A DNA stretch of 64,000 nt from Epichloe hybrida (lineage: Eukaryota; Ascomycota; Sordariomycetes; Hypocreales; Clavicipitaceae), in contig JAFEKR010000002.1 in the NCBI GenBank assembly GCA_019022495.1, forward strand, positions 3,348,001 to 3,412,000. The letters are read 5' to 3'. The notes beneath the pieces were generated by a model that ran no database searches, was not told the origin of the DNA, and worked only from the letters and a program-made list of their open reading frames with translations. Shown one piece after another: positions 1 through 10,693 of the stretch. Position 1 is the stretch's first letter, and every line of letters begins with the position of its first letter. A program made the position numbers and the translations under genes.

Positions 1-407
1 ACTTGTCCGACTCTCGCATCGCGCACCACAACACCCTCTGCCATTGCCTCCCGTGAAGTGGCATGATACGGGTGCTCGAGCTCATCAATAGCCACGAGTC
101 GAACTACTCTATTCGTCGTCTATTCGTCGTCTATTCTTCGTGCGTGTCTTTTTTTGTAAATAAAAAAAATAAAAAAAAGTGCTTTTCACGAAGCCCACTC
201 ACGTGCCGCCCCTCCTCCCCCCCGTATTATGACGGCTTCGTATGTACAATCGCTCTGTACCTTGTGTGGGTCCTCATCATGTCCCCATTGAATTGAAAAG
301 TTGCCCAAGACGCCGCCCCCGAGCTCGATTCTTCCTATTCTCGACCCCGTCTTCGCCTTCACCGTACACACGCGACAAGAGCTCGCCCCTTCACCTTCCC
401 CCACGCC
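1..407. other. Intergenic / upstream region of MGM101
   Basis: No gene is visible here. It holds low-complexity A/T tracts around 155-180 and pyrimidine-rich sequence just before the MGM101 start, as expected for a fungal promoter and 5' leader. Confidence 0.5.
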
Positions 408-1335
408 ATGCTCCTCTCCAGACGAGCCGTCTCGGCAGCCGGCCGAGTCGTGCCTCGAACACGAACCCCCCCCACCGTCGCCCGTTTCTATTCCGCAGAG
501 GCAGCATCCCCATCCCAGGCGACGCCGACGTCTTCAGCAACAAGCTCCAAATGGGCAAGGCCCAGCCCTGCCTCGGCCGCCCGCGGCGCCAGCACGAAAT
601 CATCCATCGTCCCCGAAGCACCAGCCGCGTACGAACCCAAGACAATCGCCCACCAGGCCCGCGACGCCTCGCAGCCCGGAGACGCCGCCTCCGTCGTCGA
701 CTGGGCAAACAGCTTCCACGGGATATCGTCCAGGCCCGTCTCGGAAGAGCAGTTCAAGGTCCTCATGGCGCCCCTCCCTCTCAAGGACATTGAAGTCAAG
801 CCCGACGGAGTCATCTACCTGCCCGAGATCAAGTACCGACGGAGACTGAACGAGGCCTTCGGCCCCATGGGCTGGGGCATGATTCCCAAGGCCGACTCAG
901 TCGTGGGCAATGCCATTGTGACGAGAGAATACGCTCTCGTAGCGGATGGAAGGTGAGTCGTTTTGAGGTCATTGGAGACAACGAAAGATTGGAACAGGAC
1001 CCGAGGTTTCGCTAAACAAAAAACTTTCAACCCCGCGCTGGGGGCTTTTTTCATCACTTTGCAGATTCGTCTCCCAGGCCCAGGGTGAAAACTCGTACTT
1101 CTCACCAGATCAGCTGCCCTCCGCCGTGGAAGGGTGCAAATCCAACGCCCTAATGCGATGCTGCAAGGATCTGGGCATCGGCTCGGAGCTGTGGGACCCC
1201 CATTTTGTTCGGTGGTTCAAGAAGGCGCATATGGAGGAGGCGTGGGTCGAGCATACGACGACCAAGAAGAAGAGGACCTTTTGGTACAAGAAGGGGGAGG
1301 TGGAGGTTGCGTACCCGTGGAAACTGGTCAAGTAA
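408..1335 (+). CDS. MGM101: Mitochondrial genome maintenance protein MGM101
   Basis: MGM101 family: a Rad52-like single-strand DNA annealing protein of the mitochondrial nucleoid, needed for repair and maintenance of mtDNA. Two exons, 408..952 and 1065..1335, are joined by a GT-AG intron (GTGAGT...TTTGCAG) that restores an Arg codon. The N-terminus is Arg/Ser-rich and acid-poor (MLLSRRAVSAAGRVV), a good mitochondrial presequence, followed by a low-complexity linker. The conserved core starts at about residue 120 with PLPLKDIEVKPDG and runs through LNEAFGPMGWG, EGCKSNALMRCCKDLGIGSELWDP and the C-terminal KRTFWYKKGE. The protein is 271 residues, normal for fungal orthologues. The gene stands alone, and its 3' end faces the Yop1-like gene on the other strand. 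Confidence 0.93.
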
Positions 1336-1827
1336 AGGAGAGGTTTTTTTTTTTTTTTTTTCTCGCCGGATGACTGACTAGAGTGGGTGCCGTGTTGGAT
1401 TGTACCGAACGAGGTTTTGTAAGATATTCGAGGGGGCAAGCAAGTTGTGTTCTACTGCGTAAGTGTACTACAGGGGCGACAAATTCTCCGTTTGGTAGGG
1501 GCATGCACTATTGATACACGGCGGCAAAGCATGCTGCTTGACCAAAAAGAAATGGACAATCATCGAGACTGCGAGGGAGGGTATGAACGTTGGCGACTTG
1601 AAAGGGGGAAAGGTGGCTACGATTTGGAGCTGAGTTGGAGGAGAGGGGTTCGAGACCCCATTCCGGGACAATCAAGATTCAAGACGAGAGAGGTTTGATC
1701 GTGTACGAGCGTGTTCATGGAGTGATTCTAGCCACGCAACAGACACGAAGAAGCCGTGGCCTCGTATAGATTTCTACGCGAATGTTCCAAACTCCTTCCC
1801 TAGCCCAATCATTGCAAGTTGAGATTC
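1336..1827. other. Intergenic, convergent 3' regions
   Basis: Lies between the converging ends of MGM101 and the Yop1-like gene. Contains a T17 tract near 1347 that is probably in the MGM101 3' UTR. No supported gene. Confidence 0.5.
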
Positions 1828-3031
1828 CTAATCCTGTCTTGGCCCGACACCACTGCCTTCTGCGCCGGTGCCCCATCCCCACGGCATCCAGGACCCCCCC
1901 CCTCCCGCGCCAGACGATGCATGTCGACGACGCAGATTCACGTCGTCCTCGGCTCCGCTCTCGGCTTCGACCTTCTCAAAGTCTGTTTCGCTGCGGCTCT
2001 TGCTCAGCCCACTGGGCGGTCTCTGCGCGACGGGTTCCTCGCCGTCAACAGCATCGGCATCACTGCCATCGCGCTGTATCTGCTGCGCCTCCCGGTCCAG
2101 GGCGCCGAGAACAATGTTGAGACGCTCGCGCTGCGCAGCGATGAAGCTGATCCTCTCCGCCGAGCCTCGCAGATGAGGGGGTATGAGCGTGCCCGAGTCA
2201 CTCACGTTTCCCCCCGAAGAGCCACCCGCCGGGCCGCCGGCGCCGGCGGCCGCGGAGACGGCATTCGCCAACAAGCTGTAGAACTCGTTGCCGGTGTTGG
2301 TGGCGCCGGCCCATCGTGCCGTCGGGACACTGAACCGGGCGAGGAGCGACTGCGTGTAGCCCTGGGGCGGCCCGAAGGACGCAGCCTCGGCGGCGGGGGT
2401 GGGATCCTGTTCCGAGGGAGGGAGATTCAGCACGTTGGTCCTGAGGTACTCGATGGCCCGCCTGAAGTAGGTCATGCCGGCGGCCTTGAGGCGGTCGTGG
2501 GCGCTGGCGATGAAGTCGTCGATGGTGTTTTCATTGTCCTGGAGGAAGGGGTGCACTTTTTCCTCGTACAGCACGCGCGCGCCCTGTGTCTGTGGCAGGA
2601 TGAGGTAGAGGAAGAAGAGGAGGCGGACGTAGCCGTAGAAGGGGATCCTATTGTTTGAGACAATATTTAGTGTTTTTTTTTATAATTTTTTTTCTCCCAC
2701 TGTCAGTGAGTTTGCCATGTCGTCGGAGACGGACTGACCAGAAGAGGATGAAGGAGAGCCACGACTCGACGAGCAGACAGATGCTGAAGACAACCCAGTA
2801 CATGAGCCATGGGGTCAACTGAGTAGGATCCGACGTCTTCAGAGCCTTGTATGAAGCGAAGATCGGGAAGAGAAAGGACGCGATAGAGCTGTTGTGGGCA
2901 TGGACATGGAAAGTCTTGGCATTAGCACGCGACGCGCGAACCCGGGCCAGCGGGCACAGAATACCCTGGTGACGGTATGCAGATGGATATTACTAGACGT
3001 ACGATAAAAGCATGGCAAAGAGGTCGAACAT
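1828..3031 (-). CDS. Yop1/REEP (TB2/DP1/HVA22) family ER-shaping membrane protein
   Basis: TB2/DP1/HVA22 family: hairpin membrane proteins that bend and stabilise tubular ER and take part in ER-Golgi traffic. Exons on the minus strand are 3031..3003, 2888..2739 and 2647..1828, giving 332 residues. The short first exon encodes MFDLFAMLLS, and both GT-AG joins keep frame. The TB2/DP1 signature is clear: YWVVFSICLLVESWLSF, then WIPFYGYVRLLFFLYLILPQTQGA, then the conserved VHPFLQ. After about residue 150 the protein has a long hydrophilic tail rich in Gly, Ala, Ser and charged residues. That tail makes it longer than yeast Yop1 (about 180 residues) and more like the longer fungal REEP-type paralogues. 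The exact paralogue cannot be decided by eye. Confidence 0.88.
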
Positions 3032-3938
3032 GATGGCGGGCGGCGACGTCGAGGCCTGCCTGCCTGTGGCCCCGAGACTAAGGTGAAGGAGTGTGATGGG
3101 GTCGAGGATGAGCCTCTGGGCGGCGCAGAGGTAGGAGAAGTGAGGTCCAGGAATCCACGACGGGTTGTATGGAGTTGTTATGCAGGGGTCGCATGGGGTT
3201 GCATGGGGTTGTATGGGGAGGCGATGCGTTTTATGAAGAGAGCGGGAAGAGGAATGGCCTTGTTGAGGCTGTTGAGGCTTGTTGGGCGTGCTTGGGCGTC
3301 TGTGACACTCTTGTCTGATGGATGCGCCGAGTGGTGGAGTGGTGGGCTGGAGGGGGGGTCCGTCCCAGCGACTCGTGACGTTGGTGGTCACTGGTGACGG
3401 ATACGGACGCAGGGAGACGCAGGCAGGGCAATCAATGCTCCGTACCCCGCCCGTAAGGCGGAGGGGCTGGCAGGCAGTGTCCAGCTCCTGCCAGCTCCTG
3501 CCAGCTCCCGGACGGATCTCTTTCGTGCTTTTCTGCCTACATGACCGTACCGAGCACGCATGTACACAAGCACAGCAAATGGCTGAGTGTGGTGATTTCT
3601 GGATGTCTGATGTCTGAATCGGTGCTATTACCCCACTCACTACGGATTACACACTCACTACACACTCACTCGCTCAAGCAAAAGGCGCTCGTGTGACCAG
3701 CCGCAACCATCAAAGCTACAGCTGAGCCGACGCAGCCGGTGAAACGTCCATTGCAAACGCCACATGACTTCGGAGCAGGGCAGGGCAGGCATATTGGCAT
3801 GTCACACTCGGCAGTCCGTACGTACATGCACATCTAATCTACATCTACTCTACATCGACATCCGGCATCCGGCATCCGGCATCCGGCATTCGGCATCCGG
3901 CATTCGGCATCCGGCGTAACCAGACAACCATCGAGAAT
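3032..3938. other. Intergenic region between Yop1-like and TRP14-like genes
   Basis: No gene supported. Holds short direct repeats (GCATGGGGTT units near 3190-3215; CCAGCTCCTG units near 3480-3505) and the 7-bp tandem repeat listed separately. Confidence 0.5.
3859..3914. repeat. 7-bp tandem repeat CATCCGG x8
   Basis: Eight head-to-tail copies of CATCCGG, two of them varying as CATTCGG, directly downstream of the TRP14-like gene. Both variants are C-to-T changes at the same position. Confidence 0.9.
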
Positions 3939-4433
3939 CTAGTTCATAAACGCGTGAAGCGCCTGCACATCCATGATGCCATTCTCATCCAACCGCGCCG
4001 TCTCAATCACCTCGCCATTTACCCGCTGAAACCTAGCCAGCGTAGGAACACCATGTACATTCCAGTTCTTGCGGTACACATTGTCCGGGTCTCTCCATCT
4101 GCCAAATGAACGTCAGAAGGGCAAAACAGCATTAAAAAAAAAAATTCATCCCCTCTTTTCCCCGTTCCCCCTCCTGCACCAAGGGTTTGCCGCGACTCCC
4201 AACACTCACTCTGGCCGCTGTCCGACTTCCACCACGTTCAGCGTATGCGATGACTGTCCCTCAAAAGCAGCCACGACGTGTGGCCACGACGCGCGAACGT
4301 CGGGACACCACGGCTGCTTGGTCTCGGGGTCTTCGGACGAGATGAAGATGATAAAGGTCCTGGCATTGGCGTCGGACGGCACGTCGAGATGCTTTGCGGA
4401 GCTAGGGACGGCGAAGTCCCTGGAGATGGGCAT
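3939..4433 (-). CDS. TRP14/TXNDC17-like thioredoxin-fold protein
   Basis: Thioredoxin-fold protein of the DUF953 (TXNDC17/TRP14) family, small cytosolic disulfide reductases. Exons on the minus strand are 4433..4210 and 4098..3939, joined GT-AG to restore a Glu codon, giving 127 residues, the normal family length. Recognisable segments are the FIIFISSEDPETKQPWCPDV active-site region, then WRDPDNVYRKNWNV, then HGVPTLARF containing the cis-Pro of the fold. An in-frame Met eleven codons upstream (4466) is possible, but MPISRDF matches the expected N-terminus better. The active site reads WCPDV rather than the WCPDC of animal TRP14, so the second redox cysteine is missing. Confidence 0.85.
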
Positions 4434-4739
4434 TTTCGGACCGCGTGTTCGATGGGCGTGGTTCATGATTTGTTGGAAGAAACTTGTCTTTGTGACGTTC
4501 GTTGACTGACGTTTTCCAGACTAACCCTGATCTGACCCCGTGTGGGCCGTTGTTGTGGGGTACCGGCCTCTTTTCATTTTACACTTGGCGTGGCTTCGTC
4601 GTAGAACTCACGCGATGTGAACGAGTCCGACTTCGCCACTCGGGTGTTTGGGACAAAGACATGATTCCATTCACGTGCATGACAGCGCTTGGAGGTGAAG
4701 TAGATCCGCGTAGTGCAGTAGCTACTGGAACATAACTCG

Positions 4740-5350
4740 GACCAAAGCTGCCGGCTCACGCCAATGTTGGCCATGACCTCGTCGACACTTGGGCCCTGGC
4801 CCTGTGCAATGATCTCGGCCGCCTCCAGGACGCGCAGGAAGCGAAGGGCTCGAAGCCGCCCGAGCGCGGGTCGTCGCACTCGAGGAAGGTGTCGTAGTTA
4901 AGGGTGGTGAAGAAGCGCTGGGCAGTCTTTTCGTAGACCCCTTCGCTGAAGTGCATTGACGTTGAAAAAGTTTCCTGCCGCTCGTCAACGAGGGGAGATG
5001 CTTGGATGCTGGAGTGCTGGGATGCTGGGATTGCTGGGGTAGTGCGTGATAAACTGGACATTAATCCGTAAGAAATAATATCAATCAAAAAAAAAAGCCT
5101 CACCCACGGTAGACATGCAGCCCAACATGCATATCAGCAGGCCGACGACGTGCCCGGCGCGAGGCGGAGATGGAGCCGGCGTCGGCCTCGCTCTGGAGAC
5201 AAGGGGTGCAGACGAGAGAACATGAGATAGCTGAGGAAACAGCTGAGAAAACAATAAAGGGGGGGAGGGAGGGGGATCGGTCAGTCCAATCTCCCCTTCC
5301 AGCTCCCTCTCAAAGTCTACCTTGAACGTCAAAGTCAAAGAAACAAGCAA
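4740..5350 (-). pseudogene. Decayed unidentified protein gene
   Basis: On the minus strand a segment reads like real protein, HFSEGVYEKTAQRFFTTLNY then TFLECDDPRSGGFEPFAS. The sense continues as FLRVLEAAEIIAQGQG then PSVDEVMANIGVSRQLW, but only in a different frame. The switch falls within a few codons near 4850, with no intron borders between, so a single-base indel is the simplest reading. Upstream (5100-5210) an exon-like stretch is preceded by a pyrimidine tract and CAG acceptor. I do not recognise the family. A live gene with an unusual small intron is the alternative. Confidence 0.4.
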
Positions 5351-7021
5351 TCTTGGTACATTGGCAACGTCTCACCCCATAACATGGCAAGCATTTGTAT
5401 CAACACGCGAAACGCGCCGCATGCCAGACACGGATGAGGGCCCGGTGAGCCGGGAACGTGTCCGGGGTTGGGAACCAATGGGGTGGACATGTCGGTGGTC
5501 TGGAAGGTATTGTTCATTTTACCAAATTTGCTCCTGCTGCTGCCTTTGTTGTCTCCTGCCGTCGTTCGTTGTTGCAAGTTGTTGACGCATTGTTGCCTCG
5601 CAGGTAACTTGCTAATATGCCTCCGTAGTCCGTACTCTGTAGAAGGGGTGATAACAGCAACGAACAAGTAGTCTATCTTGCTTGTCTGTAAAAAAAGAAG
5701 CAGCAAACCATTCAAATTTTTGACTAAATGCTGAATGACCTCGTCTTACACATATTCTCGCACAAGTTGTAATTCGGGCTGGATGCGAAAGCTACCCTAC
5801 ATTTTCCACCGCTTGTGCAGGAAGCACGCCAACGCGTGTCTCAGCTCCTCCATCAGCGAGCGGCCCGTCGGCAGGCGCTCCCCTCTAGCTCCCCCTTCCT
5901 TCCCGAAAGCTGCCCTTGTCAACAGGCGTGGATCCACACAATTCATGGTGAAACTTGCCTCCTTCACGTTGACCTCCGCCCAGCATTGTCTTGCATTGTC
6001 TTGCATCGTCTTCAACTGTGTTGCTGTAGCGCCAGCTGCCCCTTGACCTCGCCGCGGCATGTCTACTACGATTATCGCCTCAATGTGACAAGTTCACCAG
6101 ATAATCCTGCGTCGTCTCAGTCAGGCCCGTACATCCAGGCACCATGACACAGCGGTCATGCTGATTCTGACGATGCAGCCAACTCGTGCGGAGCGCCTGT
6201 TCGTTGATTGGATTCGCGTGCCGAAGGCGATGTTGTGAGATCGGCCTGTGGCTCCTCGGTTCGTCGCTCCGGGCCTCGCATTTGCCAAGTAAACAATGCA
6301 TCTAACCGGAAGCGGGTGAATCACTTTGGATGGTCTACACAGCTCTGAGACATCGAGAAAGATCCCGTCGAGGTTCGTCCTACGGAGTACCGACGGAGCA
6401 GTAATACACAGACGGATCCGAAGCCATTGAGCGCTGTATGGCATCTAGGCAACGCGAGTCCATAACGACTGCTGACAACAAATGACAACTTCCCGCCAAG
6501 GACAGAGAAAGATCCTCCTCATATCAGAGCTAGTCGATGCGGATATCAAGAATCTGTCCTCAACCCAGTCGGTGTTGCCCGAGTCTTTCCTCGCACATGC
6601 TCGTGGGCACACATATGCTGGCATTCCTTTCAACTTAACCAGCAGCCATCCATGCTGGGCGACAACCTGTCGCGTTCAATGCTATATTGAATTTGCAAAT
6701 GTCCACCAAGTTAGCTTCCTCCCAGGCCCCTCCTGGAGCTAGCACTTGCAGATATCCACATCCAATTTGTCTTGGACACTGGCTGCTGCGCGATGAGACA
6801 CAACATTGATAGCTTCGTCCCAAAGAGGAAACAACAGCATTCTTGACAAAGGCAGAGGCTTGCCAAGTTGCCCATACATCACGCTGTAGCCTTCGTCGAC
6901 ATGGCATGCAAACATCGGTCCACCAGGGGTGGCATACATTCGAGGCCACAATATTGAGTCGTCGCCCAATGCCGCATCACAATCTGTTGATCTGGGACGC
7001 GTCTCTGCTTTGTTGCTTCGT

Positions 7022-7032
7022 ACATATATAAC
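7022..7032 (+). promoter_or_regulatory. TATA-like element upstream of the WSC-protein gene
   Basis: CATATATAACC lies about 140 bp before the start codon at 7171 and is followed by a pyrimidine-rich leader containing TTTTTTTCTTCTC, a usual fungal core promoter arrangement. Confidence 0.5.
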
Positions 7033-7170
7033 CTTGGAAACTATCGCTGCATCTTGGTGATTTTTTTCTTCTCATCATCACTCAACAAAGCCTCGATTTC
7101 ACTCACTAATCAGCCCCGAGAGCTTCAGTCATTCGTTCATTACTTGCCTTCTTGCCCACCTCTTCCAAAC

Positions 7171-8506
7171 ATGCGTTTCGCAATCATCGCCGCCGTTGGC
7201 GCAGCCAATCTGGCCATGGCCCAGTACAGCAATTCAACTGGCCCAACCCTGCCAGAGAGGGCCGGAGACTTCAAGTTGTTTGGCTGTGCCACCTCCTCCT
7301 CCGGCTTCCCTGGTTTCCAGAAGGTCGCCACCACCGACGACATGAGCATCGACATGTGCGCAGCCAGCTGCCCTACCAAGTACATGGGCGTCATTGGAAA
7401 GTGAGTTTGAAACAGAACATGCGACCCAAACGGACAAACGGACTAGACTAACTGATTCAAGGGACTGCATCTGCGGCGATGACATCCAGGCTGCCATGGC
7501 CATGAAGGTTGACAACACGAGATGCAATGCTCCTTGCCCTGGCAACAAGGCCCAGGCCTGCGGCTCGACCGGCGGCATGCAGCGTCGCCGCGATGATTCT
7601 GGCGACGCTGCTTCTCCCGACAGCCCTGTTTCCGTGTATGAGCGAGTAGACAACGACAACGGCTCTGGGTCCAAGACTGTCACCAAGACTGCCACCAGCA
7701 CCCAGATTCAGACCATCACCTCATGCCCTCCATCCGTCACCAACTGCCCCGTTGGTTCCAAGACCACCATGATCTCGACTCACCCTACCACCGAGTGCGA
7801 GCAGCCCCAGGGTTGGGTTGAATGGCACAAGAAGAAGATCGTCTGCTATGGTGACCACTGTGGCCCCGAGATTCCTTGCAAGGCTGGCGAACAGAAGTAC
7901 CGCGTCATCTGCGAAGGCGACTACTGCCGAACCGAGGTTTCCAACACTGACGAGTGGAACAAGCTCGTCATCTGCAAGGGCACTGACTGCAAGTATGCCG
8001 AGTGCAAGGGCGACGAGTGCAAACAGAAGAAGATTGTTTGCTTCAACGGCAAGTGCACATACGAGAAGTGCATTGGCTCCGAATGCGAGAAGAAGTATGT
8101 CTGCCAGGGCGACGAGTGCAAGCACGAGAAGTGTGCCGGCGAGGACTGCTACAAGAAGATCATCTGCGACGCCAACGGCCAGGACTGCAAGACGGCTACT
8201 CCCCCCACCGGGCCTGCTGCTCCTCCCACCGGGCCTGCTGCTCCTCCCACCGGGCCTGCTGCTCCCCCCACCGGGCCTGCTGCCCCTCCTTGCAATGGCG
8301 TCGACTGCAAGTATGCTCACCCACCCAAGCCTGCTGCTCCTGGCTGCGAGGGTGAGGACTGCAACAACTCCCAGTCACCCAATACTGCTCCTTCGGGAGC
8401 CATGCCAAACCCCAACAACCCCAATGGACCCCCGGTCGTTGCTGGTGCTGGTAGCATTGCTGCCAACATCCTTGGTGCCGCCGCCGGTCTTTTCTTCCTC
8501 TTGTAA
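7171..8506 (+). CDS. GPI-anchored WSC-domain cell wall protein with Cys-rich repeats
   Basis: Probable cell-surface glycoprotein of 424 residues. Exons 7171..7400 and 7462..8506 are joined GT-AG with a CTAAC branch point. The N-terminus MRFAIIAAVGAANLAMAQ is a signal peptide. Residues about 30-120 look like a WSC carbohydrate-binding domain (FGCATSSSGFPGFQ, DMCAASCPTKYMGV, DCICGDDI, CPGNKAQACGSTGG). A Ser/Thr linker follows, then from about residue 205 a block of many C-x4-C microrepeats of the type CxGDxC. Four PTGPAAP repeats follow, encoded by 18-bp tandem repeats. The C-terminus is Asn/Pro/Gly-rich and ends in AGAGSIAANILGAAAGLFFLL, a typical GPI-anchor signal. The WSC call rests on cysteine pattern; the repeat block is not a family I recognise. 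Confidence 0.8.
8207..8287 (+). repeat. 18-bp coding tandem repeat (PTGPAA units)
   Basis: Four near-identical copies of an 18-bp unit (CCCACCGGGCCTGCTGCT with third-position changes) inside the WSC-protein gene encode a Pro/Gly/Ala spacer before the last Cys pairs. Copy number probably varies between strains. Confidence 0.85.
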
Positions 8507-10693
8507 GGAAGGCTTTTTAGCAAAGGCGATCGTGCTCCTCTTCAGAGTCATCAGTTCCTGGTGCATTGTGATGGTCCAGCCAGGATTCTGGCCTTATCTG
8601 ATTCTATGGGGAGTCTCGGGAGTTTCATTGAGTAATCCATGGCAATACCGGGCGACGTTATTCAGACCCAAGCAGTGGATGTGATGGAAGTGGTGATTTC
8701 ATTTGGACCCAGTTTACATTTAAGTTTATTTAGTAAATGGAAAGACATGAGTAATTGGACTTAATGCGCCTGATAATATCGCGATGTGCTCTGGGCTCGT
8801 GTGGTAATTCATGGCAACAGTGCCAACTGAGCAAGCAAACCGACTGTACCCGCACCACACCACAATAGTGTATGCATTTTCATATGTACGGGGAAAGCCG
8901 CGGTTCTATCTCGCATGCGCGATTAGTTATGAATGAAATGGCTGCATTTGCCGGCATTGTCGAGTGATTCGAGCCACGTCCATCTCTGGGCATCTACAGT
9001 CACAGTACTCCACAAGAGATGTGTGATTACCCCTTCTGGACATGTTTTCGGAATCGCGGAAATGATGATCCAAGAGAGCCGAGTTGTTGACTCAAGTCCT
9101 GGTCCCTTGCCTGGATCTGTGGAGTGGCAAACTCGAGCGAGAATCCTTGGAGGTCTTGCGCGCAGAGATGCCATGCCCATCCCTTTGACAAGTCATACAT
9201 GTAAGGCACCAGCTATCATGTAGGCGACGGGACCCACCGGGGCTTTCAAACCTTGCTAATAACCTCTAAACGCTAATTAGCACTGACCGCGAGGATCGCT
9301 ATGTGGCTGCGATTAGGGCGATGTTCACAATCTTTTTAAAGCGCACGCGCGCGAAAGCGCAAAAAAATCATCAGGACTTTCAGTATAGTGATGTTTCCAC
9401 GTAAAACCAAGTGCCTCTTGTCAAGCTTTGTCGTGATTGGTTAACTAGCCTATTCGTGACCCATGTATAATTTAGCTAGTGCCTTGTGACTGTCAAAGGG
9501 ATACCCATGCCCCATCATACATCGTACATACATGTATACATGTGCAGGGATCATCTGGATCATGACAAGCCAAAGTACCGAAGTACATGACGGAGGGGGA
9601 GGGACTTGATACCCGGCGCCTCTGGTTGGCGGACAAGATCCGGACATCCGAGCCCTTGACGGAGCCTTTGACGGAGTCTTTGACGGAGCCTTTGACGGAG
9701 TCTTTGACGGAGCCTTTGACGGAGTCTTTGACGGAGCCTTTGACGGAGCCTTTGACGGAGCCTTTGACGGAGCCTTTGACGATGGAAGTGGCGCTGCGAG
9801 TCCCGGCCAGCTGGGACCAGCTGTCGCGTTGCTTGCTGATGCCATTGGACACCGGCTTCCACGGGTTGTCTCGGTTGGTCCCGAGGGCGAGGCAAGGCAT
9901 TGGGCGGGATCTGTACTGTACGGACTAGATCTGGGATCCCGGCTGCGGCTGAGATGTGTTGCCCGTCTCGAGTTGCCGTCTCGAGACTCGAAAAGAGCAC
10001 GGCGTGATTGGCTTGCCTGACTCGGCGCCGTTTGTGGTGACATGAATTGCAATGGATTGCGCACCACCAAATCGAGCGATCCGAGCTCTGTGGCTCGAAA
10101 AGTTTTGTCTGTGGGGTCAGGTCCGTTGTACGGAGGATTGATTACCTTTACCAGACTACGGATCCGTACATGTATGTGCATGTATGTACATGTAATAATA
10201 ATAAGACGTGACTCGCATCGTTCCTGCCTCCGGCCATGCATCCATCCCATCAGATTGACAGCCAGCCAGCCAGCCAGCCACAGCTGCATCGCCCAATCCT
10301 TCAGCACCGCCCCCCGCCCGCAGTGCAGTCAGTCCCCTCTCACCTTTGCAGATAAACCCCGTTGGTACCCAGCGGAATTGGGACCTGCTATTCTCTCATC
10401 GCCGTCTTCGTCTTGTGCATCCCTTTCCCTTTGCGACATATCACCCATTGACCCATCTCGTCAAAACTCGTCAATTCGGGCATCAGCCGGCAAGTGGGAC
10501 CGACCAGGTTACTTCAGCGGGATGGTCAAACACAACGGAACACCCGGGCAATAAAGAAGAAGAAGAAGCCCCATCGACTTTGCGACTACGCAGGGACTCT
10601 CATCTTCCAGTCATTCTTCAACGCTGGCTTCGAAACCACATTCAAAGAAAGTCGTCTGCTTTCGCGCTCCGAGAGCCTGCCAGAGCCCACATC
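8507..10693. other. Intergenic region upstream of the methyltransferase
   Basis: About 2.2 kb without a supported gene. Contains the 12-bp minisatellite (separate entry) and a GCCA tandem near 10260. The long open frames here arise from the repeat and from the UTR. Confidence 0.5.
9661..9780. repeat. 12-bp minisatellite, 10 copies
   Basis: Ten tandem copies of GGAGCCTTTGAC, with GGAGTCTTTGAC variants at copies 2, 4 and 6 giving the order A-B-A-B-A-B-A-A-A-A. The unit is a multiple of three without stop codons, so it keeps frames open on both strands; I do not read it as coding. Confidence 0.92.

Larger units (their letters stand above)
4434..7170. other. Long gene-poor stretch with one decayed gene
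   Basis: Apart from the probable pseudogene at about 4740-5350, no convincing coding region is visible. Short open frames here overlap on both strands and show no family features. A TATA-like CATATATAACC near 7022 belongs to the WSC-protein gene to the right. Confidence 0.4.

Noticed and set aside
391..708. Minus-strand Arg-rich open frame opposite MGM101
   Set aside because: Shadow of the GC-rich coding strand; no conserved motif.
1575..1680. Possible tRNA gene (GGGGTTCGAGACCCC resembles a T-arm)
   Set aside because: No matching acceptor stem, D-arm or anticodon arm could be drawn around it.
7721..8320. 199-codon minus-strand frame opposite the WSC-protein gene
   Set aside because: Antisense of repetitive cysteine and proline codons. 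The plus-strand gene has a signal peptide, splice sites and a GPI signal.
9661..9780. Possible CRISPR array
   Set aside because: Units are directly adjacent with no spacers and the genome is eukaryotic; it is a simple minisatellite.
9450..10307. 285-codon minus-strand open frame with SKAP repeats
   Set aside because: Most of it is the 12-bp minisatellite plus promoter DNA of the methyltransferase. Frames on both strands are equally open and no domain is present.
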